Source: Paraplanobispora takensis (GTDB taxonomy: Bacteria; Actinomycetota; Actinomycetes; Streptosporangiales; Streptosporangiaceae). From it: DNA of 57,582 nucleotides. A program made the translations under genes and the position numbers. Under the pieces are notes generated by a model. It was not told where the DNA came from, made no database searches, and saw only the letters and a program-made list of their open reading frames with translations. Shown in pieces: positions 24,746-32,187 of the stretch; within the stretch, counting starts at the first letter, position 1; each line of letters begins with the position of its first letter. The stretch spans positions 1 to 57,582 of the forward strand of contig NZ_BOOK01000061.1 of the NCBI RefSeq assembly GCF_016863195.1. The letters run 5' to 3'.

Positions 24746-25357
24746 ATGGCGGACGTGGTCAGCGATCAGGGGCGGCACAGCCCGCTCAGCCAGCCCGGGG
24801 CGGCGGATCTCGTGCTCGGCTTCGTCAACACGCGCGCGATCGACGGAAGCGCGGAACGGCTGGCCGACGCCTCGGCGACCGGCCTGTGGCTGCGCGCGAC
24901 CGGACTGGTCCACGCGGGGACCCTGGTCACCGAGGCGGACGCCGCGGCCGCCCGTGAACTCAGGCAGGCCCTGGTCACGGTGCTGCTCGCGCACGCCGGC
25001 GAGCCGGACGGCGACGGCGCGACATTGGAGGCGGCCGAGGCCTACCTGCGGCGAAGCGGTGCGACGTATCCGCTGTCGGCCGTCGTCACCGCGGACGACG
25101 TACGGCTCCTCCCGGCCCAGGCGGGTGTGGCCGGCGCGTTCGGCGCCCTGCTGGCGGCCGTGGCCGACCTCGCCAGGAAGGGCACATGGGCGCGGGTGAA
25201 GGCCTGCCGGAACCCGCCCTGCCACATGGGTTTCTACGACCGCACCCGGAACTGCTCGGCGGCCTACTGCAGTCCGCGGCGCTGCGGGGCGCAGGTCGCG
25301 ATGCGCTCCTACCGCAGCCGCCGCGCCGCGGGCGCCGAGGACGCCCCGATCGGATAG
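24746..25357 (+). CDS. CGNR zinc-finger/ABATE-domain protein
   Basis: 203 aa. The N-terminal ABATE domain begins LVLGFVNTRA; the C-terminal zinc finger is CRNPPC-x10-C-x4-C-type (CRNPPCHMGFYDRTRNCSAAYC) but the eponymous CGNR reads CGAQ. These proteins are probable transcription regulators. The ATG at 24746 is preferred because the preceding codons from a TTG at 24704 are AT-rich and unlike coding DNA, although GAGGA upstream of 24704 keeps that start possible. Confidence 0.82.
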   Translation: MADVVSDQGRHSPLSQPGAADLVLGFVNTRAIDGSAERLADASATGLWLRATGLVHAGTLVTEADAAAARELRQALVTVLLAHAGEPDGDGATLEAAEAYLRRSGATYPLSAVVTADDVRLLPAQAGVAGAFGALLAAVADLARKGTWARVKACRNPPCHMGFYDRTRNCSAAYCSPRRCGAQVAMRSYRSRRAAGAEDAPIG

Positions 25358-25464
25358 GCGACCGGCCGGCGATGCGGACCCGCCCCGGCGCACGTCGCGG
25401 GAAGGCCGTGTTCGGCCGGGGCGGCCCCGAACCGGTCGGGGGCGCCCCGGCGTGCGATGTGGCC

Positions 25465-27075
25465 TCAGCCCTCCAGCGCCACCCGGCGGGCCAGGCCCAG
25501 CGGCAGTCCGCCGGAGCCCGCCAGGACGTCGTGGAAGGCGCGCAGGTCGCCCCGGCCGGCGGCCGTGTAGTCGTCGCGGATGCGGTCGATCTCCAACGCG
25601 CCCGTCAGGTAGGACGGGGCCTGGGTGGGCCAGGCGCAGTAGCGGTTGACCTCGCCCTTGGCGGTGCCGGGCGTGAGCGAGGACTTGGTGGTCATGAACT
25701 CCTCGGCCTCCTCGATGCTCATGTCACCGCAGTGCAGCGAGGTGTCCACGATGATGCGGGCCGCGCGGAAGATGCGGAACTCCAGGTGCGCGAGCTCCTG
25801 CGCGGGGGTGGAGAAGTAACCCTCCTCGCGCATGACCTTCTCGACGTACAGGGCCCAGCCCTCGGTGAAGTACGGCGTGCGGAAGAGCTTGCGCGCCCGG
25901 CGCGTGCTGTCGGCCACCCACGACAGGTGCCAGTGGTGGCCGGGGTAGGCCTCGTGCACCGCGATCGATGGCATCTGCGCGCGGGCGTTGGTGCGCAGCC
26001 GCTGACGCACCTGCTCGTCGGTGAAGGAGTCGGGGGTGAACGGCACGAAGAAGTGCCCGACGCGGGAGGTCGACAGCGGCGGCGGCGACAGGTAGGAGGC
26101 CACCGACAGGATCGGCCGCTGGAACTCCGGCGAGGGCACCACCCGGCACTCCTCGCCCTCGGCGAAGGTGACCAGGCCGCGCTCGCGGACGAACCCGCGG
26201 GCCCGCTCGGTCTCGGCCTCGTATTCGGCCCGCATGGCCTCCAGGGTCGGCGCGTGGTCGTCCTGCAGGGCGGCGATCGCCGCGTGCCAGTCGTCGGAGC
26301 CGCCGGGCAGCCGCCGGGCGACCTCGCGCATCTCGGCGTCGAGCTCGTCGTAGGCGGCCAGGCCGCGCTCGCGCAGCTCGGCCGCGCCGTAGCCGAGCAT
26401 CTCCCGCTCGCGCAGCAGCGTGGAGTAGAGCTCCTCGCCCATCCGCCAGGTGCCGGCGGCCTCGAACCCGTCGAGGAACCCCACCAGGTCGTCGAAGGCC
26501 GCCGCCGCGGGCTCGGCCGCCTCGGCCAGCCGGGCGCGCAGCCGCTCGTCGGCGACCAGGCCGGGAACGGTCTCGGTGAGGAAGCGCCGGCCCGTCCGCG
26601 CCTGGCCGAGGCCCCGCTCGACCAGCAGACCGGCGGCCAGGCCGGGGTCGAGGTTGGCCCGGCAGGCGGCCAGCACGGCCGGCACCTCGGCCAGCCGCGC
26701 CACCGCGGCCTCCACCAGCTCCTCCTCGGGGGCCAGCCGGTTGAGGAAGGGGCTGAAGAAGGAGGAGAAGACCGGGCCCACGTAGAAGGAGGGGTCGCGC
26801 CGCCACACGGGCCAGGCCTCGTAGGCGAGCGAGCCGCGCAGCGTGGAGGTGATCAGCTCGCGGTCGACCTCGTCCTGGAACTCCCCGCCCTTGACCGCCT
26901 GGAGCCGCTCCAGCCACCGCCGCGACTCCCCCTCGCGGGCGAGGATGCCCGCCTCGGTGAAGTCCCCGAGAGTGCGGTCGTAGCCGGGGGCGCCGGCGAG
27001 GGAGGCGTAGATGGGATTCGCGTTCAGGTACCAGTCGACGAAGTCGTCGACCAGGTCAGAGGAGAGATCCGTCAT
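25465..27075 (-). CDS. DUF885 family zinc metallopeptidase-like protein
   Basis: 536 aa, cytoplasmic. The motif HEAYPGHH (in SIAVHEAYPGHHWHL, about residue 365) and the glutamate in TEGWALYVE about 40 residues later match the HExxH-like site of DUF885 proteins. They are related to gluzincin carboxypeptidases; substrate unknown. No signal peptide. It converges with the CGNR gene. Confidence 0.85.
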   Translation of the reverse strand: MTDLSSDLVDDFVDWYLNANPIYASLAGAPGYDRTLGDFTEAGILAREGESRRWLERLQAVKGGEFQDEVDRELITSTLRGSLAYEAWPVWRRDPSFYVGPVFSSFFSPFLNRLAPEEELVEAAVARLAEVPAVLAACRANLDPGLAAGLLVERGLGQARTGRRFLTETVPGLVADERLRARLAEAAEPAAAAFDDLVGFLDGFEAAGTWRMGEELYSTLLREREMLGYGAAELRERGLAAYDELDAEMREVARRLPGGSDDWHAAIAALQDDHAPTLEAMRAEYEAETERARGFVRERGLVTFAEGEECRVVPSPEFQRPILSVASYLSPPPLSTSRVGHFFVPFTPDSFTDEQVRQRLRTNARAQMPSIAVHEAYPGHHWHLSWVADSTRRARKLFRTPYFTEGWALYVEKVMREEGYFSTPAQELAHLEFRIFRAARIIVDTSLHCGDMSIEEAEEFMTTKSSLTPGTAKGEVNRYCAWPTQAPSYLTGALEIDRIRDDYTAAGRGDLRAFHDVLAGSGGLPLGLARRVALEG

Positions 27076-27237
27076 AGCCGGAGCCTACTCGTCGCCACCG
27101 ACGGAAGCCCTCCCCCGCCCGCCCCGCGGCACGCGACGCCGTACGGCCTCCGGCGGCGCCGCGGAGCCGTACGGACCGGAGGCGCGAAAGCCGTACGCGC
27201 CCGGGAGCCGCGACACCGCACGGTCGCCCGTGACCGC

Positions 27238-27289
27238 TCAGAGCCCCATGCCCTCCGGGTGATCCGGTCAGAGTCCCATGCCCTCCGGG
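27238..27289. repeat. 22-bp duplication of a gene's 3' end
   Basis: 27268-27289 encodes the last residues (PEGMGL) and stop of the DUF1349 gene. 27238-27259, just downstream, repeats it with one mismatch, including a second stop codon. Confidence 0.85.
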
Positions 27290-27846
27290 GCGATGTCGCC
27301 TTCCTCTATGTCGACGCGGGTGAAGCGCACCTCGAAGCCCTTGCCGTCGGGGGCGGCGGCCATCGCCCCGGCGAAGGCGGGCACCGACGGCGGGAAGTAG
27401 GCCAGGCGGAGCATCGTCACCGGTTCCGCGCCGTCGAGGCCGTACCGGACGACCACGGCGTCGCCGGAGCGGGTGAGCTCGATCGTGACCAGCTCGGCGG
27501 GCTCCGGCAGGGTGACCACCGACCAGTCGGAGGCTCCCCGGGTGACCACCACGCTGATCTGGAACCCGCCGTCGACGAACTCGGCCCCGGCCTTGATCCA
27601 GTTCTCCTCGTCGGCGCGGAGGACGGCGCCCGCCTGGTCGTACTGCGCGCCGTAGTCGCCGCCGAAGGTCACCGTCAGGCGGGCGTCGCCGGCCACCTCC
27701 CGGCCGAACATGGGGGCGCGGTCGCGGACGTAGCCGTAGTGGGTGGTCCGCCACAGGTCGGTGCCCCCGTCGCAGACGAAGCGCAGCTCACCGTCCGCCG
27801 TCCACTCGGCCGGCGGGTCGATCCAGTGGTTCTCCTCGAATCCCAT
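27268..27846 (-). CDS. DUF1349 (concanavalin-like) domain protein
   Basis: 192 aa beta-sandwich protein. WTADGELRFVCDGGTDLWRTTHYG, DQAGAVLRADEENWIKAGAEF and SDWSV are typical of DUF1349, a lectin/glucanase-like fold found alone or attached to glycosidases. It lacks a signal peptide, so it acts inside the cell, probably on or with sugars. Two LacI-type operator-like palindromes lie upstream, supporting carbohydrate control. Confidence 0.88.
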   Translation of the reverse strand: MGFEENHWIDPPAEWTADGELRFVCDGGTDLWRTTHYGYVRDRAPMFGREVAGDARLTVTFGGDYGAQYDQAGAVLRADEENWIKAGAEFVDGGFQISVVVTRGASDWSVVTLPEPAELVTIELTRSGDAVVVRYGLDGAEPVTMLRLAYFPPSVPAFAGAMAAAPDGKGFEVRFTRVDIEEGDIAPEGMGL

Positions 27847-27862
27847 GCTGTGATCATTTCAG

Positions 27863-27874
27863 GAGAGCGCTCTC
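27863..27874. promoter_or_regulatory. LacI-type palindrome GAGAGCGCTCTC
   Basis: Perfect 12-bp palindrome with central GCGC, 17 bp upstream of the DUF1349 start. Resembles LacI/GalR-family operators of actinomycetes. Confidence 0.6.
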
Positions 27875-27899
27875 TGTACCAGAGCCGGCGGCCGTCGAC

Positions 27900-27914
27900 T
27901 GGGAGCGCTTCCCA
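27900..27914. promoter_or_regulatory. CebR-like box TGGGAGCGCTTCCCA
   Basis: Arms TGGGA/TCCCA flank GCGCT. It differs from the CebR operator TGGGAGCGCTCCCA of Streptomyces cellulose genes by one inserted base. It lies between DUF1349 and the GroES-like gene. Confidence 0.6.
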
Positions 27915-27969
27915 GCGATCCGGGCGCCGGTCGACCGGTAAGGCACCCTCCGTCCCATAAACTTCACCT

Positions 27970-28290
27970 GTGGCTGAACCGAAGTTCGAGATCCAGATGC
28001 TCCACGACCGCGTCATGGTCAAGGTCGAGCAGGACACCGAGGAACGGCGCAGCACCGCGGGCATCGTGATCCCGGCGACCGTGAAGATGGCCAACCGGCT
28101 CGTCTGGGGCGAGGTCTGCGGGGTCGGGGGCAACGCCCGCGCCGTGAAGGTCGGCGACAAGGTGCTGTTCAACCCCGAGGACCAGTACGAGGTCGAGGTC
28201 CACGGCCAGCTCTATCTCGTCATGCGCGAGCGCGACCTGCACGCCATCGCCACCCCGCAGACCGACAACGGCACCGGGCTGTACCTCTGA
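27970..28290 (+). CDS. GroES (Cpn10)-family chaperonin paralogue
   Basis: 106 aa. LHDRVMVKVEQDTEERRSTAGIVIP corresponds to the Cpn10 core; the mobile loop is present. No groEL follows, and the C-terminal half (GLYL end) is unlike canonical GroES. Similar extra GroES-like proteins are common in actinobacteria. It might cap a distant GroEL or act alone. GTG start at 27970 after a short promoter region containing the CebR-like box. Confidence 0.88.
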   Translation: MAEPKFEIQMLHDRVMVKVEQDTEERRSTAGIVIPATVKMANRLVWGEVCGVGGNARAVKVGDKVLFNPEDQYEVEVHGQLYLVMRERDLHAIATPQTDNGTGLYL

Positions 28291-28293
28291 GCT

Positions 28294-28313
28294 CCTCAGC
28301 CGGGCCCCTGAGG
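28294..28313. terminator. hairpin between convergent GroES-like and membrane-protein genes
   Basis: CCTCAG-8 nt-CTGAGG immediately after the GroES-like stop codon, in a 53-bp convergent gap. Confidence 0.35.
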
Positions 28314-28343
28314 TCCCGGCCCGGCGCCTGAGTCCCCGAGGGC

Positions 28344-28871
28344 TCAGTGCGCCGTCCCGCACCGGCAGTCGCAGCTCCTGGCCGCCCGGCTCCCGGCGAG
28401 CGCGCGCAGATCGTCGGCCACGACGCCCCCGCACAGGTCCTCCGGGTCGTAGGCCACGGTCACCTCGGTCCCCGCGGGCACCGGATTGAAGGTGATCTGC
28501 CGGAACTCCAGGCCGGGGACCTCCGGGACCGAGACGTGCATCCTCATCAGCCGCCTGCCGTTGATCCTGCTCGAGGTGGCGGAGACCTCGGTGACGACGC
28601 CCCGGGCCCGCAGCCCGTGCTCGATCAGGAACCGGCGACGCCGATCCTTGGCCCGGAAGACGGCCGCCAGCACGATGGTGGCCACGACGGCGATCCCTCC
28701 GAGCCCGCAGGAGATGACCCCCATCACCATGGCCGACCCGCTCTTCATTTCGATCTCGTTCCCGGTGAGCTCCGAGATCACGAAGAACAGCCCGATGAAC
28801 AGCCAGACGATCTGGGCACCGGGGATGAACAGGAACGGCCGGAAGGTCCTGGAGTACTCCATGTCAAGCAT
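28344..28871 (-). CDS. membrane protein with DUF3592-like domain
   Basis: 175 aa. Two membrane helices (about 13-35 and 46-72), then a positively charged turn (RAKDRRRRF) and a soluble beta domain (GLRARGVVTEV, VTVAYDPED) like DUF3592 proteins. The tail is cysteine-rich (CDCRC). Function unknown. ATG 28862 is an alternative start. Confidence 0.65.
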   Translation of the reverse strand: MLDMEYSRTFRPFLFIPGAQIVWLFIGLFFVISELTGNEIEMKSGSAMVMGVISCGLGGIAVVATIVLAAVFRAKDRRRRFLIEHGLRARGVVTEVSATSSRINGRRLMRMHVSVPEVPGLEFRQITFNPVPAGTEVTVAYDPEDLCGGVVADDLRALAGSRAARSCDCRCGTAH

Positions 28872-28935
28872 GGTCGGAGCGTAGATCCACTCGCCTGCGG
28901 ATCTCTTGCATCCCGGTTACCGGCGCCCTGCGGGC

Positions 28936-29907
28936 TCACTTGCGGGTGTAGCTCAGATAGATCTTCTTGCCCCAGTCGGCGGCGGGGATGTCGGCCAGCA
29001 CCCGGACGGTCCCGCCCCGCAGGTCGGCCAGGACGGCGCGGCGGGCGGCGCCGTGGGCGACGACGGCGATGAGGTGATCGTCGTCCCACCAGCCCCACAG
29101 GCTCTCCGGCCGGATGTTCACCCGGGTCTCCAGCCGTCCGTCGGTGCGGTTCCAGACGCAGACGTGCTCGGCGTAGGAGGGCGGGCACCACGTCGACACC
29201 CTGCGCCCGGAGGGAGAGAAGGCGTCCTCGCCGCCGGCGGGCGTGCCGGTCCCGGTGGCCGTGCTGCGCACCGTGCCGTCCGGCGCGTAGAAGCGCACGC
29301 CGCCCGCGTGCCCCGCCATGAGCTCGGCGCCGCCGGGACTCCACCGGAAGACCGCCGAGGCGTCCACGTCCCGCACGGTCACCGCGCGGGCGGAGCGCGC
29401 CGTCGCGTTCACGACCACGAACCCGGTCGTCTCCCAGCGGGTGCCCGCCTTGCGCCGCACGGTCAGGACCGCCTTGCTCCCGTCGCGGGCCCACCGGGCG
29501 AGGTCGGCCACCAGCGGTTTGCGCACGGTCCGGATCCGGTTCCCCTTGCCGGTGGCGACGTCGAAGAGGTTCACCGAGTCGTATCCGGAGGTGTAGGAGG
29601 CCGCGACCCCCAGGGCCCTGACCCCCTTCGGCGCGACCGTGACCTCGCTGTCCCCGCTCCTGCGCAGGAAACTGGCGCCCCGGCGCAGGTAGGCCTCGCG
29701 GCCCACGGTGTAGGAGGTGACCCGCACCGGGTCGGCGACGTCCTCGTACACGGTCACCCCGGTCCCGGGCAGCTTGATCGGCACCGGGGCGGCGACGCGC
29801 GGGGCGGTCCCCGCCGCGGCGGGCAGGGACGCGGCGGCCACGGCCGTGACCGTGGCGGCGACGGCGGCCGCGCGGAGCGACCGGCGGATTCCACTGATCA
29901 CAGGCAC
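28936..29907 (-). CDS. secreted beta-propeller-like protein
   Basis: 323 aa. An N-terminal signal peptide (RRSLRAAAVAATVTAVAAASLPAAA) is followed by repeated WD/TolB-like strands (VNLFDVATGKGNRIRTV, FRWSPGGAELMAG, AFSPSGRRVSTW, ESLWGWWDDDHLIAV). Likely a secreted scaffold or binding protein with no visible catalytic motif. The family is common in actinomycetes without a known role. Confidence 0.7.
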   Translation of the reverse strand: MPVISGIRRSLRAAAVAATVTAVAAASLPAAAGTAPRVAAPVPIKLPGTGVTVYEDVADPVRVTSYTVGREAYLRRGASFLRRSGDSEVTVAPKGVRALGVAASYTSGYDSVNLFDVATGKGNRIRTVRKPLVADLARWARDGSKAVLTVRRKAGTRWETTGFVVVNATARSARAVTVRDVDASAVFRWSPGGAELMAGHAGGVRFYAPDGTVRSTATGTGTPAGGEDAFSPSGRRVSTWCPPSYAEHVCVWNRTDGRLETRVNIRPESLWGWWDDDHLIAVVAHGAARRAVLADLRGGTVRVLADIPAADWGKKIYLSYTRK

Positions 29908-29991
29908 GGCCGCAGCCTAGACCGGAAGATTTCCACGAACCGGACGTATAACGAATCGGTCGGCCGCACAAGCCCGGCCGGGCACGGGCGC

Positions 29992-30291
29992 CTACGATGT
30001 CCGCCGCGCCGTACCGGATACCAGCTCGGGAGGTACGGGCTCCGCACACCTGGCGCATTCGACGGCCTGTTCCCGCCGGTGTCTGCGCTCCTCGTAGAAC
30101 CGGTGCCCCAGAGCCGCCGCGACGAGCACCCCGCCCAGCGCCAGGAGCATCACCGGCCCGTATCTCCCGTGTCCTATCAGGCCCATGACGAGATGGGCGA
30201 TCCCGGCCGCCACGATGATGGCACCGACGTTGAGCAGCTCCCTGGTGAGTGTCCACCCCGACGCGGGCCGTCTGCGTTCCGTCTCACTCAT
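29992..30291 (-). CDS. small two-helix membrane protein with CxxC
   Basis: 99 aa. Two membrane helices (about 20-38 and 46-62), a charged cytoplasmic loop (HRFYEERRHRRE), then CARC near the C-terminus. The CxxC may bind metal or be redox-active. No recognised family. Confidence 0.6.
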   Translation of the reverse strand: MSETERRRPASGWTLTRELLNVGAIIVAAGIAHLVMGLIGHGRYGPVMLLALGGVLVAAALGHRFYEERRHRREQAVECARCAEPVPPELVSGTARRTS

Positions 30292-30380
30292 TCCCTCAGC
30301 GTTACTACCGTGCGTTACACGACATAACGGATCGGGTCACCACCGTGTAACGGCTGCGGCGGCGGTGCGATCATGGCTCC

Positions 30381-30773
30381 ATGGACGACGCGGCCGACCC
30401 GTACACGCTGGTCGAGGAGCTGCGCATGCTCCCCGAGGAGTGGCTGGCGGACCTGGTGCGGGAGGTCTTCGAGCGGCGGCGCCCCCGCGACGGCGAGGAC
30501 GGGGCCGTCGGCGACCGGTGCTTCCTGGCCGTCGGCGACCGGTGCTTCCTGGCCGTCTCCTCCCGCAGCCGCGACGCCCGCACCGGGACGTGGACCGGCG
30601 AGGTCGAGTACACCGCGGTGGCCCATCCCGACCGCGACCACTACGACGACCCCACCGGCACCGGCTGGGGGTTCGTCCAGTCCGGCGCCTGCGGGCGGTG
30701 CAGAGTCCGGCTCACCTCCAGTCACAAGAACGTACGGTGCCCGGTCTGCGACGGCCCCGCCTACCTGACATGA
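30381..30773 (+). CDS. zinc-ribbon protein A, unknown family
   Basis: 130 aa. An acidic N-terminal helix pair (LVEELRMLPEEWLADLVREVFERRRP), a central strand motif RCFLAV, and a C-terminal ribbon CGRC-x12-CPVC. It resembles the next gene in architecture: helical N-terminus, R-x-FLAV and two CxxC. It contains an exact in-frame 24-bp duplication giving VGDRCFLA twice. Function unknown; a DNA-, RNA- or protein-binding ribbon is plausible. Confidence 0.65.
   Translation: MDDAADPYTLVEELRMLPEEWLADLVREVFERRRPRDGEDGAVGDRCFLAVGDRCFLAVSSRSRDARTGTWTGEVEYTAVAHPDRDHYDDPTGTGWGFVQSGACGRCRVRLTSSHKNVRCPVCDGPAYLT
30504..30551 (+). repeat. perfect in-frame 24-bp tandem duplication
   Basis: 30504-30527 and 30528-30551 are identical and encode AVGDRCFL twice within zinc-ribbon protein A. 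Perfect identity implies a recent event. Confidence 0.95.
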
Positions 30774-30795
30774 GTCCTGTATGAGCGGAGGAACC

Positions 30796-31326
30796 GTGCC
30801 AGAACCCGGCAAGGCCGGTGGACCGGACGAGGCCGACAGAGCCGGGGTCAACGGGGCCGGCGAGACACCGGACGGCACACCGGACGAGGCACCGGACAAG
30901 ACAGCCGACGAGACACCGGACGGTGCGGACGTGACGGCGCTGCTCGATCTCCCGTCTCACGAGCTCCGCGCCGCGGTGTCCCGGGCCCTCGCCGCCCGGC
31001 TCCTGCCGCGACTGCTGGCCCTGCCCGACGACCGGCTCCGGGACGTGCTGTGCGAGGCGCTGGCGGAACGCCGGCCGTACGACTATTCCCCCGGGCAGGA
31101 GACCCGGATCTTCCTCGCCGTGACCGGTCCCGCCCCGAAGCGCAAAGCTCCCGGCTGGCGCCATCGCGCGGTGGCCCCGTCCCTGCCGCGCCTGGCCGCC
31201 CGCAGGAGACCCGGAACGCTGGCCTATCGGGGCGAGTGCCCCGTCTGCGGCACGCCCCTGTGCGCCGACACCGGTGCCGCAGCGTGCCCGGTGTGCGGGA
31301 CCACCGAGGCGAGGCTCAGCCGGTAG
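30796..31326 (+). CDS. zinc-ribbon protein B, unknown family
   Basis: 176 aa. A disordered Thr/Pro/Asp-rich N-terminus (about 1-35), a helical region (LPSHELRAAVSRALAARLLPRLLALPDDRLRDVL), R-x-FLAV, a basic stretch (PKRKAPGWRHR), and a C-terminal double ribbon CPVC-x11-CPVC. The GTG at 30796 follows GGAGGAACC; an ATG at 30781 is in frame but lacks a ribosome site. A tandem paralogue of the upstream gene, 22 bp away. Confidence 0.65.
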   Translation: MPEPGKAGGPDEADRAGVNGAGETPDGTPDEAPDKTADETPDGADVTALLDLPSHELRAAVSRALAARLLPRLLALPDDRLRDVLCEALAERRPYDYSPGQETRIFLAVTGPAPKRKAPGWRHRAVAPSLPRLAARRRPGTLAYRGECPVCGTPLCADTGAAACPVCGTTEARLSR

Positions 31327-31373
31327 AGGGGTTTGGTAGAGGGGTTCGGTAGAGGGGTTCGGTAGAGGGGTTA
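31322..31373. repeat. 13-bp tandem repeat x4 starting at a stop codon
   Basis: Four copies of GGTAGAGGGGTTN begin with the TAG of zinc-ribbon B and run to the 3' end of the convergent membrane-protein gene, filling the whole intergenic space. Confidence 0.92.
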
Positions 31374-31940
31374 CGACAGGTGCAGGAGCTTCTGGGTCTC
31401 GACGATGAGGTCCAGGCCGAAGCTGAGCTTGACGCCGAAGTAGACGATCGCGGTGGCGGTGGCGGCGGCCACGAGGATGACGCCGGCCTTGACGAACAGG
31501 TTCTGGCGGCCGAGCCAGGCGATCCAGGCCGACAGGGTCTTCTTGCCGAACTCCAGCAGCCGGTGGGCCCAGTGGAACTCCAGGGCGAGGACCGCCAGGC
31601 CGGCGAAGACCACCGCCCAGCCGGGGCCGGGGAAGGGCACCATGATCAGGCCCGCGACGACCAGCACGCCGCCGATGGCGCCGATGACGATCTTCAGGGT
31701 GAGGCGGCCGGTGCGGGTGGCCCTGATGGCGTCCAGCCGGCCGTGCAGGCCGGAGCGGATGGGCGAGCGCCCGGCCGCCTCGGTCTTCAGCGCCTCGGCG
31801 TCGCCGGTGGCCTGCGGCGTCCCGGCGTCCCCGGTCGCGCCGGGCCGCCCCTCGTCGACGCCCGCGCCGGGACGCCCGTCGTCGCCGGTCGGCGACGGGC
31901 CGCCGTCCTGGGTGCCTGGCACCCCGTCTGAGATCGCCAC
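31371..31940 (-). CDS. TIGR02611-like (PGPGW motif) membrane protein
   Basis: 189 aa. A disordered Gly/Asp/Pro-rich N-terminus (about 1-60), then a pair of membrane helices around MVPFPGPGWAVVFAGLAVLALEF, the PGPGW motif of this putative transmembrane family, and a third helix (AGVILVAAATATAIVYFG). GTG 31940 is preferred with GGAG six bases upstream; longer starts lack a site. Function unknown. Confidence 0.75.
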   Translation of the reverse strand: MAISDGVPGTQDGGPSPTGDDGRPGAGVDEGRPGATGDAGTPQATGDAEALKTEAAGRSPIRSGLHGRLDAIRATRTGRLTLKIVIGAIGGVLVVAGLIMVPFPGPGWAVVFAGLAVLALEFHWAHRLLEFGKKTLSAWIAWLGRQNLFVKAGVILVAAATATAIVYFGVKLSFGLDLIVETQKLLHLS

Positions 31941-32094
31941 GAACGCTCCCGGGCAGTCGGTTTCGTTCCAGGATAGGACGGCCTCGGTCAAGCCCGCTCA
32001 TCCCGCGGGACGAACACCGCTTCACCCTCCCGGATGGGCCGGCTTCCCGGAGATCCTCCTTTCAGCGCGGGTTCCAGCGCGGGTTCCAGCACGA

Positions 32095-32132
32095 GGGCCC
32101 GGCCGTACGGCGGACGCCGTACGGCCGGGCCC
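32095..32132 (-). terminator. 17-bp perfect hairpin after the xyloglucanase
   Basis: GGGCCCGGCCGTACGGC-GGAC-GCCGTACGGCCGGGCCC, 54 bp beyond the stop codon. Very stable; no T-tract. Confidence 0.75.
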
Positions 32133-32133
32133 C

Positions 32134-32187
32134 GGGTGAAGCGCGGAACCCGGGTGAGGCGCGGAACCCGGGTGAGGCGCGGGACTC
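32134..32187. repeat. 18-bp tandem repeat x3 ending in the xyloglucanase stop codon
   Basis: Units at 32134-32151, 32152-32169 and 32170-32187 (GGGTGARGCGCGGAACCC). The last runs into the minus-strand TGA at 32186-32188. A shorter CAGCGCGGGTTC repeat lies at about 32062-32090, beyond the terminator. Confidence 0.85.

Noticed and set aside
25186-27960. 924-codon plus-strand open frame
   Set aside because: Runs through the CGNR gene end and antisense to the DUF885 and DUF1349 genes; no ribosome site or domain.
30781-30795. ATG start for zinc-ribbon protein B
   Set aside because: No ribosome site before it, whereas GGAGG inside this stretch fits the GTG at 30796.
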